From the NCBI RefSeq assembly GCF_050908995.1, contig NC_135123.1:2790001-2854000 (forward strand): a DNA stretch of 64,000 bases. The letters are read 5' to 3'. Positions 10,311-20,756 of this stretch are shown here, in pieces. A model generated the notes under the pieces. It was not told where the DNA came from and made no database searches. It saw only the letters and a list, made by a program, of their open reading frames with translations. Numbering within the stretch: position 1 is the stretch's first letter; every line of letters begins with the position of its first letter. A program made the position numbers and the translations under genes. Origin of the DNA: Andrena cerasifolii (Eukaryota; Arthropoda; Insecta; Hymenoptera; Andrenidae).

Positions 10311-11600
10311 ACAGAATGAAGTCAGGAATATTTCTTAACACGCTTCCACATAAAAAGCACAAAATGGAGATAAAAGGAAACTAAGAAAGAATAAACTAAA
10401 ATTTGAATCTTTGCATGTGGTCCATGGCCATAGGAAGAATGTTCAGAATGGAATACCCCTGAAGAATACATTTGTGACTCGTGTAGTAATTAATTTCAAA
10501 ACTAAAAAATAATATTTTTTTATTAATTTAACAGTTTTCTCACTTATTTTATAAAGAAAAATCATGGCCGGAATTACCCTACATTAATTCCGTAATTCCG
10601 TAATTTTTGTGTTATTCCTTTCAACTTTGTTACAACGTAAATTTATGCTTTCTCGGTCATACTAATAAAAACTAGACAGTTGAAACTATCAATTCATATA
10701 ACAAAAACTAGCAAATGTGTAAGTTGCTCAAATTTTATAGCGTTTCTTCCTTATAGAGTCGGAATTACCCTGCTTTCCCCTGTTTGCAGTATTCGAATTC
10801 GAAATACATAAGCACACGTAAAGCGACAAATACGCATGCGCGTAATATGCGCATTGACGGTACATGCTTGTTTTTCTGCATTTGCTGCACGCATTATGAG
10901 CTAGAAGTTGGAGGATTCTAGGGAATTCTACGAATCAGGTAATACCGTCTATGCACTCGCTGTATGAATCGCAACCAACGCAACGGACTCAATTTCGAAG
11001 CGAACAACACATCCCTAGAAGGTTTACGGCAGGATCGAAACGGAAGATGAGAAAGGAAGCAAATACGTGGCGCGCATTGTTATTTCTTAAAGGCTTTTAC
11101 TGCTAAGTTTTTCGAACGTGTTCTTATAATGCTAACTTTGCAGCTATACTCTAATCCAGAAGACGATGAGAGCTTGTGATTGTATTCAATAGCCTTCAAA
11201 ACCTTCAATTTAACCCGGGCGCGGGTAATAAATAAATTCATTTTTCATTTACACATCTGCTTACCAAATCTCACTGGGTAAGCAGCAGTTCGTCCTGTAA
11301 AACTCATAAAATATGGTTTTCGCTTTCAATAATATGGAATCGCTGTTCAAGAAGAATAGAAAAACTCGGATTGAGAAAATCCAGGAACCAATAAAGCCAT
11401 CAAATTTCGTTAAGAGTCGGTCCCCGATCCTAAGGACGAAGTAACCGATGTAGTTAGGAAGCGTGCTTCGACCACCGTCCAAACGTCTCGAATTAAATTT
11501 ATCGTAATCCATCCAACTGTATAGCTAATTGTAAGTAAGTTTGAACATTCCCGCGCAAGCTCACGAGCATCAAACGCATAGAAAACCGTTCCGCTTCGTT
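10311..11600. other. Intergenic; one 43-codon ORF at 11313-11444
   Basis: No supported gene. A small plus ORF (starting MVFAFNNMESLFKKNRKTRI and ending at TAA 11442) has a basic, coding-like composition but no known motif and no conserved neighbour. An ORF on the opposite strand overlaps it. Otherwise the region is AT-rich with scattered GGAATTACCCTG-like words. Confidence 0.3.
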
Positions 11601-12270
11601 ACTGCGGTTCGTGCGCTGTTGGAAACGGAACGCCATGAATGCGCGCAGCGACTGCGTTGCGGCAGGGGGACCAAGCCGTCTTTCTTTGGCTGAAGTTTTC
11701 CCGTTTAGTTAGCACCGCATTGGTAGGAGGCGCTAGGTACATCACACACAAATACCTACGTGTATCAGTGAGCACGACACACAACCTTTCGACGTTGGTG
11801 AAATGTTACCATGACGACCGTCGTCATTTAGAAATGTTGGCGCAGACACGAGGAAGTGTCCCCACTTTGCCAGGTTTACCCTTTCTAAGGCCGTCTGACC
11901 ATGGATTGTCGCGTCAGTGACGCGTATGCAGCAGATAGAAGGATATACAAAGAAATTGAATATATTTTCTTTTCCTAAGAAAAGAAGAAATATTCAATTT
12001 CAATGTTTATCCTTCTATCTGCTGCATACGTGTCGCTGGCGCGACGATCCGTGGACAGGTTTTAAAGTAAACGGTGCATTACACGTATACACATACCAAT
12101 ACGTCCCGATTCACACCAATTCACACATTCACAGTTTAGTACGCACCTCATTGGTAGGAGGCGCTACAAACTCTGCTTCAACTTTCGTAAGAGGGAAGCT
12201 TGGCCCCCCTGCGCTGCGGTTTATGCGCATAATGCGTGAATCGGAACACCCCCTTAGATTATTCGAGTAT
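11600..12270. repeat. Complex inverted/direct repeat region
   Basis: The word CATTGGTAGGAGGCGCTA occurs in the same orientation at about 11718 and 12150. The flanking GGGGGACCAAGCC stretch at 11668 reappears inverted near 12200 as CTTGGCCCCCCTGC. It is probably one rearranged non-autonomous element enclosing the hairpin at 11900-12053. No gene is seen. Confidence 0.45.
11900..12053. repeat. 154-bp hairpin
   Basis: The arms CGTATGCAGCAGATAGAAGG and their complement pair almost perfectly, and pairing extends through an AAGAAATTGAATAT / ATATTCAATTTC inner stem to a short centre near 11970. Outer bases (GGATTGTCGCGTCAGTGACG against its complement) pair with mismatches. Confidence 0.8.
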
Positions 12271-12324
12271 TCGTAACAGCATTTACCATAAGGCACAGTC
12301 TTAGAGCATATAAACATGGAGGAA

Positions 12325-13147
12325 GCATGCAATGGGCGAAAATGTAGACGGCGGTAGAAAGAGAAAGATATACGTTGGTGTTGCGACTCCCGTCTAGCGG
12401 CGTGTAGTATAAGCTTCAGAAGCGCGAAGTTCGAATCGGATCACACGACTGTAATAGGAAAGGGAGACAAGGTGAAGTTCGCGTAAGCCTGAGGTGTTTG
12501 AAAATAGTTAGAGATTCTTTTAATGAGGAGACTTCAAGATTATAAACTAATCGATACCCACTTGGAAACGGGTGTTTGAATAAATGAATCTCACCTTCCT
12601 CCCTTCACCTAGGTGTGTAATTACAGCGCAATTTGGTTAAACGCTCGTTGTTGCAAAAATCGATAACCGGAAGGAATCGGATCGACGAATAGGAATTTAG
12701 CTAATAAATTTGTAAATTTGCAATTGGCTCTTAGAATCTAAGACATTTTGTAATTAACAAAAGGTGGAAAAGCGATGAATTTTTACTATTAAGTTCTGTT
12801 CAGATTGAAATTGTGTTTATAATCGTTTATTTTTTTCCATTACAGTTACAAATTTACTAAGTTCAAGTAGTTTCATTCCGTTCTTATTACTATTTTCATC
12901 ATATTTACCATTAAAAAATCTGCGTCCAAGGAGCAGAGTGCCTAAGCACTCCACGGGCGTCGACCCTCGCCGAATTCCCTACCAAGGATCCAGAGGACCC
13001 AAACGGCCACGCAACATTTGGGACAGTCTCTCTCTTTCTAACGCCAGGGGCGACAGTGTTTTGCTTATGATGTTAGAAAGAGAGAGGGTGTCCTCAATGT
13101 ATATCTTTCTCTTTCTACCGCCGTCTACATTTTCGCTTATTGCATGC
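12325..13147. mobile_element. Element with 54-bp terminal inverted repeats
   Basis: 12325-12379 and 13094-13147 are inverted copies with about three mismatches (GCGAAAATGTAGACGGCGGT core). Inside the right end, a second inverted pair (GTCTCTCTCTTTCTAACG against GTTAGAAAGAGAGAGGGTG) makes a 70-bp hairpin at 13020-13092. There is no transposase reading frame. The interior 12400-13000 is otherwise unremarkable. Confidence 0.7.
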
Positions 13148-13153
13148 TTTTGC

Positions 13154-13155
<2 letters not shown>

Positions 13156-13200
<45 letters not shown>
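13156..13200. repeat. (TA)n microsatellite
   Basis: About 20 TA dinucleotides lie immediately outside the right arm of the 12325-13147 element. Confidence 0.95.
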
Positions 13201-13203
<3 letters not shown>

Positions 13204-13507
13204 TTTTTCAGCAATAAATATACATTCATTTGAATAATCACGTTACAACTTCAACATTCACTTATAGCACATTCGGCAACCTGCACTAGTACGCGCTGAG
13301 TGCGATCACTGCCCGGAGTTTTGCCCACAGCGTTTGCCCTGGGCAATGGCGGCTGCCCTTGCCCTGAAAACGGTAGCCTGACCGGGCTGAGTTATGCTCT
13401 ACGAAATAGAAACTCATGCATGACAACTGTGCGGCGGGAGCTGATAGCTGGTGCAAGTGACCCGTTGCTGAAGCGGCAGATAATAAAAATAAATTTAAGC
13501 ACCACCC

Positions 13508-13640
13508 TCCTTTTCACCCAGACGTCCAGAAGAATCTATTGCCCATTTATAAAGATTTAGCAAAAAGAAATCTGTTCATGAGGTGCTTAAACGGGCACAC
13601 GCAAAATCCCAATGAAAGTTTGTTTGTTTGACGTCAATTC
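13508..13640 (+). pseudogene. Mutator-like transposase fragment
   Basis: The plus strand reads HPDVQKNLLPIYKDLAKRNL followed by FMRCLNGHTQNPNESL. This is the same LLPIY...TQN-NESL signature as the minus-strand relic at 2331-3060, but diverged, so it comes from another copy or subfamily. Only about 40 codons survive, and no start or end is present. Confidence 0.7.
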
Positions 13641-13644
13641 ATTC

Positions 13645-13770
13645 CTTATGTTTCGCCGATGAAACTAACACCAAGAACGGCGTAATTCGGACCATAATGA
13701 AGGAAATTTCATGAAAAATTTATTTATATCATTTCAAGTTGATTTCGTTAAATATAGTCTCGTGTGATTT
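13645..13770. repeat. Dispersed repeat, copy 1 (second copy 15531-15660)
   Basis: Both copies share TTATGTTTnnCCGATGAAA, then an ATTCGGA/ATCGGATT word and AATTTATTT, in the same order and orientation. The first copy lacks the inverted arm that follows the second at 15633. Confidence 0.5.
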
Positions 13771-14739
13771 AACACAACAGCGAGTCGGTCAGGCTGCATG
13801 AATTAAGAACAATGCAGGGTGTAGTGACCAAAAGAAAGACAAATTATTCAGTAAAATAGAGCTTTAAAGTCTATCATATGGTAATTGCATTATATTGTTG
13901 AAAATGTAATTTTTCGATTTTTGATTAACTGTTTATGACAATATTAGCAATGGATTAAATTCACTCACATAGATCCATCCTTCATGGTTAAAAAAAAAGA
14001 CGCAAGTCCATACCTTCCATAATTTAGGTCATTAAAGTTAATTTCTGTAGGCGGGTTTCATAAAAATCGCCGAAAGCAGGTAACTTTGAAGATTTGTATT
14101 TTTTAAACAATTTCCAATCCGCAAACATGAGGACCTAACCCTCCCTAATTTCATATGAATTACCATATTGTAGCGTGCGTAGCACTGGACTTCGAGCGAA
14201 GAAGAAGACCAGGTAGGGTAATAAAGTTCAACCGAAGGTTTCGTGGCCTTTGGACATTGCCAGGCGACGAAACCTTCCCTGTCTCTGGACTCGGGGTTTT
14301 TCCTTATTTTTTCAAGCGGTACGCGTATACTTCGGATTGGGTAGGAACGCGACCGTTGGCGGCATTCGGTTTCAAGCAAACGTCTTGAGCGGTTGTGCTT
14401 TTCGTCCGCTCAATATTTTTTACTCTAGAGAATTTTTTGGTGTTGCATCCTTAAATAAACCATATTCTTTGTTGAGTTTTATTAAGACCCGTAAGTTATT
14501 ACTACCCTCGCGTCTTCCACCTCAATATATATCAATATCATGAAAATCCGAGGCATCGAGGATTTTAGAAAAGTATCACATCTGTTTCTATCTTCTACGC
14601 TGAACGCAATGCACTCCAAACTCCCTTTGATGTGCGAAAGAAAACCGACAACGGTCGGCTCAGGCCATGTGCTTTCGCCGGCATTCGCGAGTCGGGTCGC
14701 ATGCGCCGAGTCACCACGAATGACACGTCCGCTAGAGCG
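13771..14739. other. Intergenic, no gene seen
   Basis: Overlapping ORFs on both strands (14038-14543) read through the same bases and have no motif. A short inverted pair around GAAGGTTTCGT / ACGAAACCTTCC lies near 14236-14277. I cannot support a gene here. Confidence 0.35.
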
Positions 14740-15290
14740 GATCAAGTATCCGGAAAAAGCAAGCCGAGCCTGGCTCGGCTTGAAAAACCGAGCCGAGCCG
14801 GGTACCCGAAAGAACCGAGCGGCTCGGACAGAACCAAGTACTTGAATTTTGTTCAAGCGGCCCGAAAGAAACCGGGCGGATTGGATGGAACCGAGCGGAT
14901 TGAATTTTTCCAAGCGGCCCGAAAGAAACCGGGCGGCTTGGAAAGTAAGCGGGCGGGCCCTAAGAAACCGGGTGGCTTGGAAAGAAACGAACGGTCCGAA
15001 TGAAGGTCGAGCGGACCGCTCGTTTCTTTCCAAGCCACCCGGTTTCTTTCGGGCCGCTTGGAAAAATTCAATCCTCTTCGTTCTATCCAATCCGCCCGGT
15101 TTCTTTCGGGCCGCTTGGAAATCATCAAGTACTTGGTTCTATCCGAGCCGCTCGGTTTCATCCAATCCGCCCGGTTCTTTCGGACCGCTTGGAAAACATC
15201 AAGTACTTGGTTCTATCCGAGTCGCTCGGTTCTTTCGGGTACCTGGCTCGGCTTGGAAACCGAGTCCCGGATTGGTTCGGATTTCAAGCT
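14740..15290. repeat. 550-bp palindrome of CCGAGC / AAGCGGCCCGAAAGAA words
   Basis: The left half carries CAAGCGGCCCGAAAGAAACC several times; the right half carries its complement, GGTTTCTTTCGGGCCGCTTG. The centre is near 15000-15015. Terminal parts hold GAGCCGAGCCGGGTACC-type words. Long ORFs on both strands here are artefacts of the repeat. Confidence 0.8.
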
Positions 15291-15632
15291 ACCCGAATAT
15301 CCAAGTACTCGTACAGCTCTAACGTCCGCACTAGCATATGCGTTCACGCTTACCCTTTCTGACGTAGAAGCATGCGGTCCTGGCTACCGTTTCACCCGTC
15401 CACATCAGAATATTCCTGCACGCTCAGCCTGCTCAGCGTATACTCATTCAGGTCTGGACCCGGCTTAAGACGTGGCGAATCGAAAATTCTACATTTCTCA
15501 CCGGATCTTGGCGAAAGTGACGTGGATCGTTTCCTTATGTTTTCCCGATGAAAATGGTCCCAAAACGACACAAATCGGATTGTAATTAAGGAATCTTCAT
15601 AATAAATTGATTTCCATAACTTCGTTAAAAAT

Positions 15633-15926
15633 AGTCCGATTTACATGAAATTTGGTATAATTTTCATTTGAAAAACGTAAAGAATCCATCGGTATCACTT
15701 CCATAGCGATACGACGAAGAATAAAGAATTACTTAATACGCTGTAATGAATATTTCACCCTCGACTGTGGGTCGCCGACCTCGATTCGCTGCGGTCGGCC
15801 AAGGATTCATACCTGTTTCAGAAAAACTGTATACTTTATTCTTTATCGTATCGATATGGAAGTGATACCGATGGATTCTTTACGTTTTTCAAATGAAAAT
15901 TATAACAAATTTCATGTAAATCGGAC
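15633..15926. repeat. Inverted repeat, about 95-bp arms
   Basis: The arms share GTCCGATTTACATGAAATTT and AACGTAAAGAATCCATCGGT. The loop (about 15730-15835) is GC-richer and contains CGACCTCGATTCGCTGCGGT. Immediately outside the right arm begins the coding-like block at 15976. Confidence 0.7.
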
Positions 15927-15975
15927 AGAGTGAAGTGACTAAAGTCTAGATATCTAATCAGAATTTTATTCTCTT

Positions 15976-16302
15976 TCAGGTAGGTATCATGAAAGCATGT
16001 TGTTGGAGATCCGTTTGGTTCTTGTCAAAGAGCACGCTCTCTAGCACTTCACCCTGTCTTTCTTCAATAACCATTAGAAAGCGTGAGGCTGACTTCGACC
16101 TTCGTTGCCCAAACCCAAGGCGAGTCGATGGGGGGCTCGAAGTGTCTTTTCGGTTTTTCCGCAAGGGCTACCTGCTTGTAGAACCCTTGAGGGCAGTTGG
16201 ATTCATAGCTTCAGACAGTACACAGCGTCTTAGCAGTTACAAAGCTAAAATTATATTCTCCGTAAACTCCATGTACTGGAAGAGTTTTTACTTTTAAATA
16301 AA
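15976..16302. other. Coding-like block, strand undecided
   Basis: Two readings compete. On plus, TTTATTCTCTTTCAG at 15965-15979 is a good splice acceptor, the frame from ATG 15989 runs 102 codons to TAA at 16295, and AATAAA sits at 16297-16302, as expected for a short 3' exon. On minus, a 62-codon frame (15976-16164) reads more like a natural protein (RRSKSASRFLMVIEERQGEV, then LESVLFDKNQTDLQQHAF) but has no clear splice sites. I recognise neither. Transcript evidence would decide. Confidence 0.3.
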
Positions 16303-16981
16303 GTATCGTTTTAAGTTTTTTGGAACGAGTGTTTAATCTCCTGGTACACAACAATGTCTTCCACAAAAATAATGTTGTTGTCTTTATATAAATTTTTATG
16401 TTAAATAAATTTGCCTTAAAAACCTGATTTGCTTTAAACCTGAATAGGACAGCAAGGTTAAAAGGCGTATGTGTTCTTGTATGTATATGTGTATCTTGTT
16501 TTGTTGTGATCCTTCTTGCTCGGTCGTTGCACGGAATATGTTTATAAAATGATTTTTAAATTGTTACGCTAACGGAATCATTTGTAAATCGCGGGTTTCT
16601 AATGACCTATTTTACACTTCTTGAATTCTAATTCCTACCACACGTAACGTTACGATCTGTTTCGAGGCTTCATCGGTAATGTTGCATGCGACACAAAAAT
16701 GGTAAGGGGGTTCTAGGACCCGCCAAACCGGTGACAGAAAAATGCATTGGTTGATAGGTCTATCCTATACCTCGTCTGTGCCTATACCTGGTCTATGCTG
16801 GGACATGCGTGACTCTGTCGATATACGAAAAAAAAGTGCGACCCTAGGCCCAGGTGCCTGTCGGTCAAAGCGAGCCCTCCTCGTACCAAGAAAATGCGCC
16901 GGTGGTCACGTCCCGCCGCCGTCGGGCGAGATCTTCTTTACCCTCGTCTTTTGGTTATCCCGTCAATAATTCATGTACTTG
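16303..16981. other. Intergenic, no gene seen
   Basis: The region 16740-16960 is GC-richer, with near-repeats CCTATACCTCGTCTGTG / CCTATACCTGGTCTATG, but no supported reading frame. Confidence 0.35.
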
Positions 16982-17085
16982 GCGTAATTTTTTTACTTTT
17001 TTGAAAACTACGAAAAGATAAGTACCATGAGCACCGCATTGCCGATTATCTTTTCGTAGTTTTCAAAAAAGTAAAAAAATTACGC
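16982..17085. repeat. 104-bp hairpin with 37-bp arms
   Basis: The arms contain CTTTTTTGAAAACTACGAAA and its complement. The loop is AGTACCATGAGCACCGCATTGCCG; CCATGTGCACCGCATTGCCG recurs at about 28425. A (TA)n run follows at 17095-17115. Confidence 0.85.
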
Positions 17086-17373
17086 AAAAACTTATATATA
17101 TATATATATATATATGTTTACTTATAATATTCGAGGCGAAGACAACCAAAAACGACTGTTTCAAAATTAATAGTACATACAAAACCGATCCCGATGCACA
17201 ACGGGGGATTTTGGGTCGAAACGCCGCACTAAGTCCTTTTACAAAAATATCGCCATACTGCAATTTTTTTTACAGGTAGTTGATTGCACATTTGGGTCAT
17301 AATATAGCATGAGTGTTTCTCACATTTATTAATTTTTAACGCGACTAAGGTAAATGGCCCAGTGGTGGAACAG

Positions 17374-18083
17374 TTAAGGAGAGAGCCAGGTGTAGCGGGG
17401 CGAAAAAAAATTTTTTTTTGCATAAATCAATAGTTGACCATCACGATAATATGTTCCCAAAGCCGCAAAACGAAATTCGAAAAATTAAAGCGGATATAGC
17501 CTATGTAACTATACAACCGGTTTTGCTACGGAGCACCAGGTTACCAGAAAACTTTAAATGCGTTTTTCTCGAAACGACAGTTTTACAATTGGCGGACAAT
17601 GTAACTCCAAAAATATTCAACCAATCGACTTGACCTTGTGCACGAATATTTGTGAACATTTTCTTCACAGAGCTTAGCTATTGGTATAATGATATTGTTT
17701 AAATAAATAACTTTTTTTACGCATTTAAGGCAAAATTTCGTTGGAAAAAGTGAACTTTTTTTTCAAGAGGCCGCCATTTGTGCAATTTTGCATCTTTTAA
17801 GTTATGAATTTTTACGATTTGTGCGCGCACTCATCAGCTAAACAAAAATTGTTGAATTTTTGGTTTCAGATGAATACAGTAGACGTTACGTTGCCCACCG
17901 CGGAACAATTGCGTCGCCAACGGACTAGGCAACAGCCTGTATAACTCTGTTATTTGCTGCTTCTTTTTAATCTGATAATACAATATCCTGGAAGTTTCAG
18001 AAAGATCGATTAAATACTTTTTTAAAAAAAATTCCCGAAAAATGCCTCGATTTTCAGCTAGTTACACCAGGATCCCCCCTTAA
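17374..18083. mobile_element. TTAA-flanked 710-bp element
   Basis: TTAA at 17374 is followed by GGAGAGAGCCAGGTGTAGC. The right end GTTACACCAGGATCCCCCC precedes TTAA at 18080, so the termini are inverted with a few mismatches. It sits 10 bp inside the left end of the 3-kb element, dating it as younger than that element. Confidence 0.65.
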
Positions 18084-18639
18084 GGAAGCAGTTGAGATAA
18101 TTGCAATTTCTTTTATATTTAAACAGTATAAAATTATAACTAAATATGATTATTCGAAAGCGTAAAATTTCTACTTTCAGATAAAGTCACAAGAATCTAC
18201 ATTTGTTAAAGGAAAAATGTTAAATTAATTAAAACTTGAAACTGTTCATATGGCCCAGTAATTAAATGAAATTCATAGCGTGTCCCAGTCATTAATTATC
18301 AGTGTCCCAATTATTGAGTATATATTTATAATTTAACTATTTCTATCAGTTAATGGAAATAAATCAATATGGTAATATTTTGGGGTAATAAAAGCATTTT
18401 ATTTATAATAAATTTGTGTTAAATTCTTTATTGTTTACCCGAATGAATTAATTTGAGTTTCTTTTGTCGTTTATAAAATTGTAGGTTATGTTAATATTAT
18501 GACGTGTTTAAGATTAATTATCCTAATAATTCGTAAACAGTATTATATTTGTGTATAGTTATTATCAAAGTAAATATATCAGATACAAAAAATACTTACT
18601 TTAGTACAATAAATGTTAATAATCTCAAAACTTCACTCA

Positions 18640-19055
18640 CAAGGGAAGATCCCGAACTCGAAAATTCAAAGAATTCTGAAACTTTGTGAATATGTAGGGG
18701 ATTTCCTCCTGATTACAGCGCAATTGTTGTTTGCTGCCCAAATTCACTGTAAAGGGGTGGAATTAACCCCTGAAAATTCGTTTTTTCCCGAAATCTAAGA
18801 GATAGAAATAAAGTTTCATGACAAAAGTTACTTCTTTTAATTAGATCTATCATTTGGTAAAATAATTATTTGACAGTTCACGAGTTATAAGAAAACAAAA
18901 AAACGGAAAATAACCGAATTTTCAAGGGTTAATTCCACCCCTTTACAGTGAATTTGGGCAGCAAACAGAAATAGCGTTGTAATCTGGAGGAAATCACCTA
19001 CATATTCACAAAGTTTCAGAATTTTTTGAATTTCCGAGTTCGGGATGTTCCCTTG
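18640..19055. mobile_element. 416-bp near-perfect fold-back element
   Basis: The termini CAAGGGAAGATCCCGAACTC and the complement of CAAGGGAACATCCCGAACTC bound two arms of about 150 bp, which pair along most of their length (CTGCCCAAATTCACTGTAAA core). TCA flanks both ends as a possible 3-bp target duplication. The centre at 18790-18900 is AT-rich. No transposase is present. Confidence 0.8.
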
Positions 19056-19090
19056 TCAGTACTGGCGTTTCTACCAGTGTTTAAACACCA

Positions 19091-19999
19091 TTAATCCGAG
19101 AGTAGGCGCGCCAAATTATTTACGTTAGTAAACGCACGTCGGTCATTTCGACCGATGGTAATGTAATCAGAAATAACTTAATAAAATGACTAAAATAACA
19201 TAAATAATGCATAACATTGTATTTTACTTACTTCAGAATCGTTATACGTAAATAATCTTCATTTTTTTTTTATTTTTAAACAAATGATGCATTGTAATTG
19301 ATTTTAAAAATAAAATGTTATATTAAAATTTGTGCGAATGCAAAATATAAAATTATATTGTCTATTTATCAATTTGAATTAATCACTTGATTTTTAATTT
19401 TCAATAATAGCAATTATCTAATATATTTTATATTTATATAGTTTTTCAAAAAATATTCTTATAAATTTATGGTTTCATAAACGTATTAAATATTTATATT
19501 TTTCTCGGATTAGAAACTGCATCTTGAGAATAAAAAATAAATACTTACGTTTCCTTCACTCAAAGTACACGCCTCCTCTACATCTGATATCTCTATATCC
19601 GCAGAATCAATTTCCGAATCTGTATCGTCATCGGATTGTATAACATAATCGGAATCTTCTGCGGAATCACTGATCTCGTCTTCAATGTTTTCAATCAATA
19701 AGAAATCTCGGAAATTAGTATTAGCCATGATTGCCATACAGTACGCTTCGTACGCGACAGACGAAATGAGACTAACGTTAGCAGGCGCGCTATGGTCGAA
19801 GAGACCGACGCGTAAATATGTATGATTTAAAACCTACACGAGTGCACGAAGTGTCGCTCCGTAACATAAATAAGTCAAGAACTCCTTCAAAGAGGAATAG
19901 CTCTACGGAAAAAGTAAACAGTCGAACGCTATGGATCATGTTTCAAAACATATGAAATCGTCGGTCGAAAAGACTGACATGCGCCTACTCCCGGGTTAA
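19091..19999 (-). mobile_element. piggyBac-like element with first transposase exon
   Basis: TTAA lies at 19091-19094 and 19996-19999. The termini TCCGAGAGTAGGCGC and (from the right) CCCGGGAGTAGGCGC match the element at 960-1663, in the opposite orientation. This copy keeps about 200 bp that the other lacks, including the promoter-proximal transposase exon. The left-hand third (19200-19500) is AT-rich and non-coding. The catalytic core is missing, so it is internally deleted. Confidence 0.85.
19549..19737 (-). pseudogene. piggyBac-like transposase, N-terminal exon
   Basis: The 63-codon exon starts at ATG 19737 (MAIMANTNFRDF), with an alternative Met three codons later. It continues through a strongly acidic tract, including SDSAEDSDYVIQSDDDTDSE, to EEACTLSEGN, and ends at a consensus donor GTAAGT. 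Acidic, serine/aspartate-rich N-termini are typical of piggyBac transposases. The next exon, with the DDD catalytic domain, is absent between here and the terminal repeat, so no active enzyme can be made. Confidence 0.7.
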
Positions 20000-20401
20000 A
20001 CACGCGTTTAATAGCTGGTCCTGGTCATGTTTTCGTGTGCTAGTGGATAAACGCAACAATTTCGATATTAAAAACAAAAAATTAATAAGAGAGATCCAAT
20101 TAATTTTCAATTCTTCAATATTTAATAAATCCAAAACAACTGTACTATTTAAAAAAATATAAAATAATAAGTAATTACAACCTTAACAAATATATTCTCT
20201 CGCTTGCTTGAGCTCATTAGGTAATAAGCGAGATTGAAACTGTTGAAGCTTTACTGTACAATAATATTTTTGCATGATATAACTATTCAGTTATGTAAGC
20301 TCATAATTGTATCTATATAATACTAAACTGGTATTATTAACAAAATTTCTTCTCAATTTTTAATTATTGGGCCTTGTTTAAGCACTGGGCCATTTACCTT
20401 A

Positions 20402-20756
20402 CACGGTTTTAAAGAGGACAACCCCGAAATTCTTCAGAACTAAGTAGGATTGTTATTTAAAGTTTTGTTGTTTGCCTAATTTAACTAATTGTTGGTGGGA
20501 TTAAGTGCTGAAGTATGTATTTAAAATGTACCAAATTTCATTTTCATATTCCTGATATATTTGGGATTATATCTTATTGAATATTCTCCGTTTTCTTTGT
20601 TTATTTTGAACGGAAGTTCAGTGGAGTTCAGTGTCCCTACTGGTCGCATTGGAAAGGACGAAACCTTACTTTTAACGCACAGGAAAAAATGGCTGCTAAT
20701 AGCTGCGATTGGGGTAGTTACAGGGGCGAGAAGTGGTACAGAACTCGTTTTTTTGT
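20402..20756. other. Intergenic, no supported gene
   Basis: A plus frame at 20561-20773 ends near a GTAAGT-like donor (GGGCGAG|GTAAGT at 20769), but that word also lies in the terminal inverted repeat of the next element. No known domain is visible. Confidence 0.3.

Larger units (their letters stand above)
17346..20401. mobile_element. 3-kb element with 19-bp perfect inverted ends
   Basis: TAAGGTAAATGGCCCAGTG at 17346-17364 and its exact complement at 20383-20401 bound this stretch. Subterminal words of the same kind (CCCAGTAATTAA and TGTCCCAGTCATTAA near 18250-18310; TTATTGGGCC near 20365) support them as real ends. Three other elements are nested inside (17374-18083, 18640-19055, 19091-19999). 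Without them the host element is about 1 kb and has no transposase frame. Confidence 0.65.

Noticed and set aside
11313..11444. 43-codon basic ORF as a gene
   Set aside because: Composition is coding-like but there is no motif or supporting splice or poly(A) context, and an overlapping minus ORF is equally long.
11715..12170. CTCF-type insulator sites (GGTAGGAGGCGCTA)
   Set aside because: It only partly fits the known motif and is explained by two copies of a repeat.
12400..12470. tRNA-like gene (B-box-like AGTTCGAATCGG)
   Set aside because: No acceptor stem or anticodon arm can be folded. One B-box-like word alone is weak.
14482..15468. Several 100-200-codon ORFs on both strands
   Set aside because: They translate a palindromic repeat of AAGCGGCCCGAAAGAA words; repeat periodicity, not selection, keeps them open.
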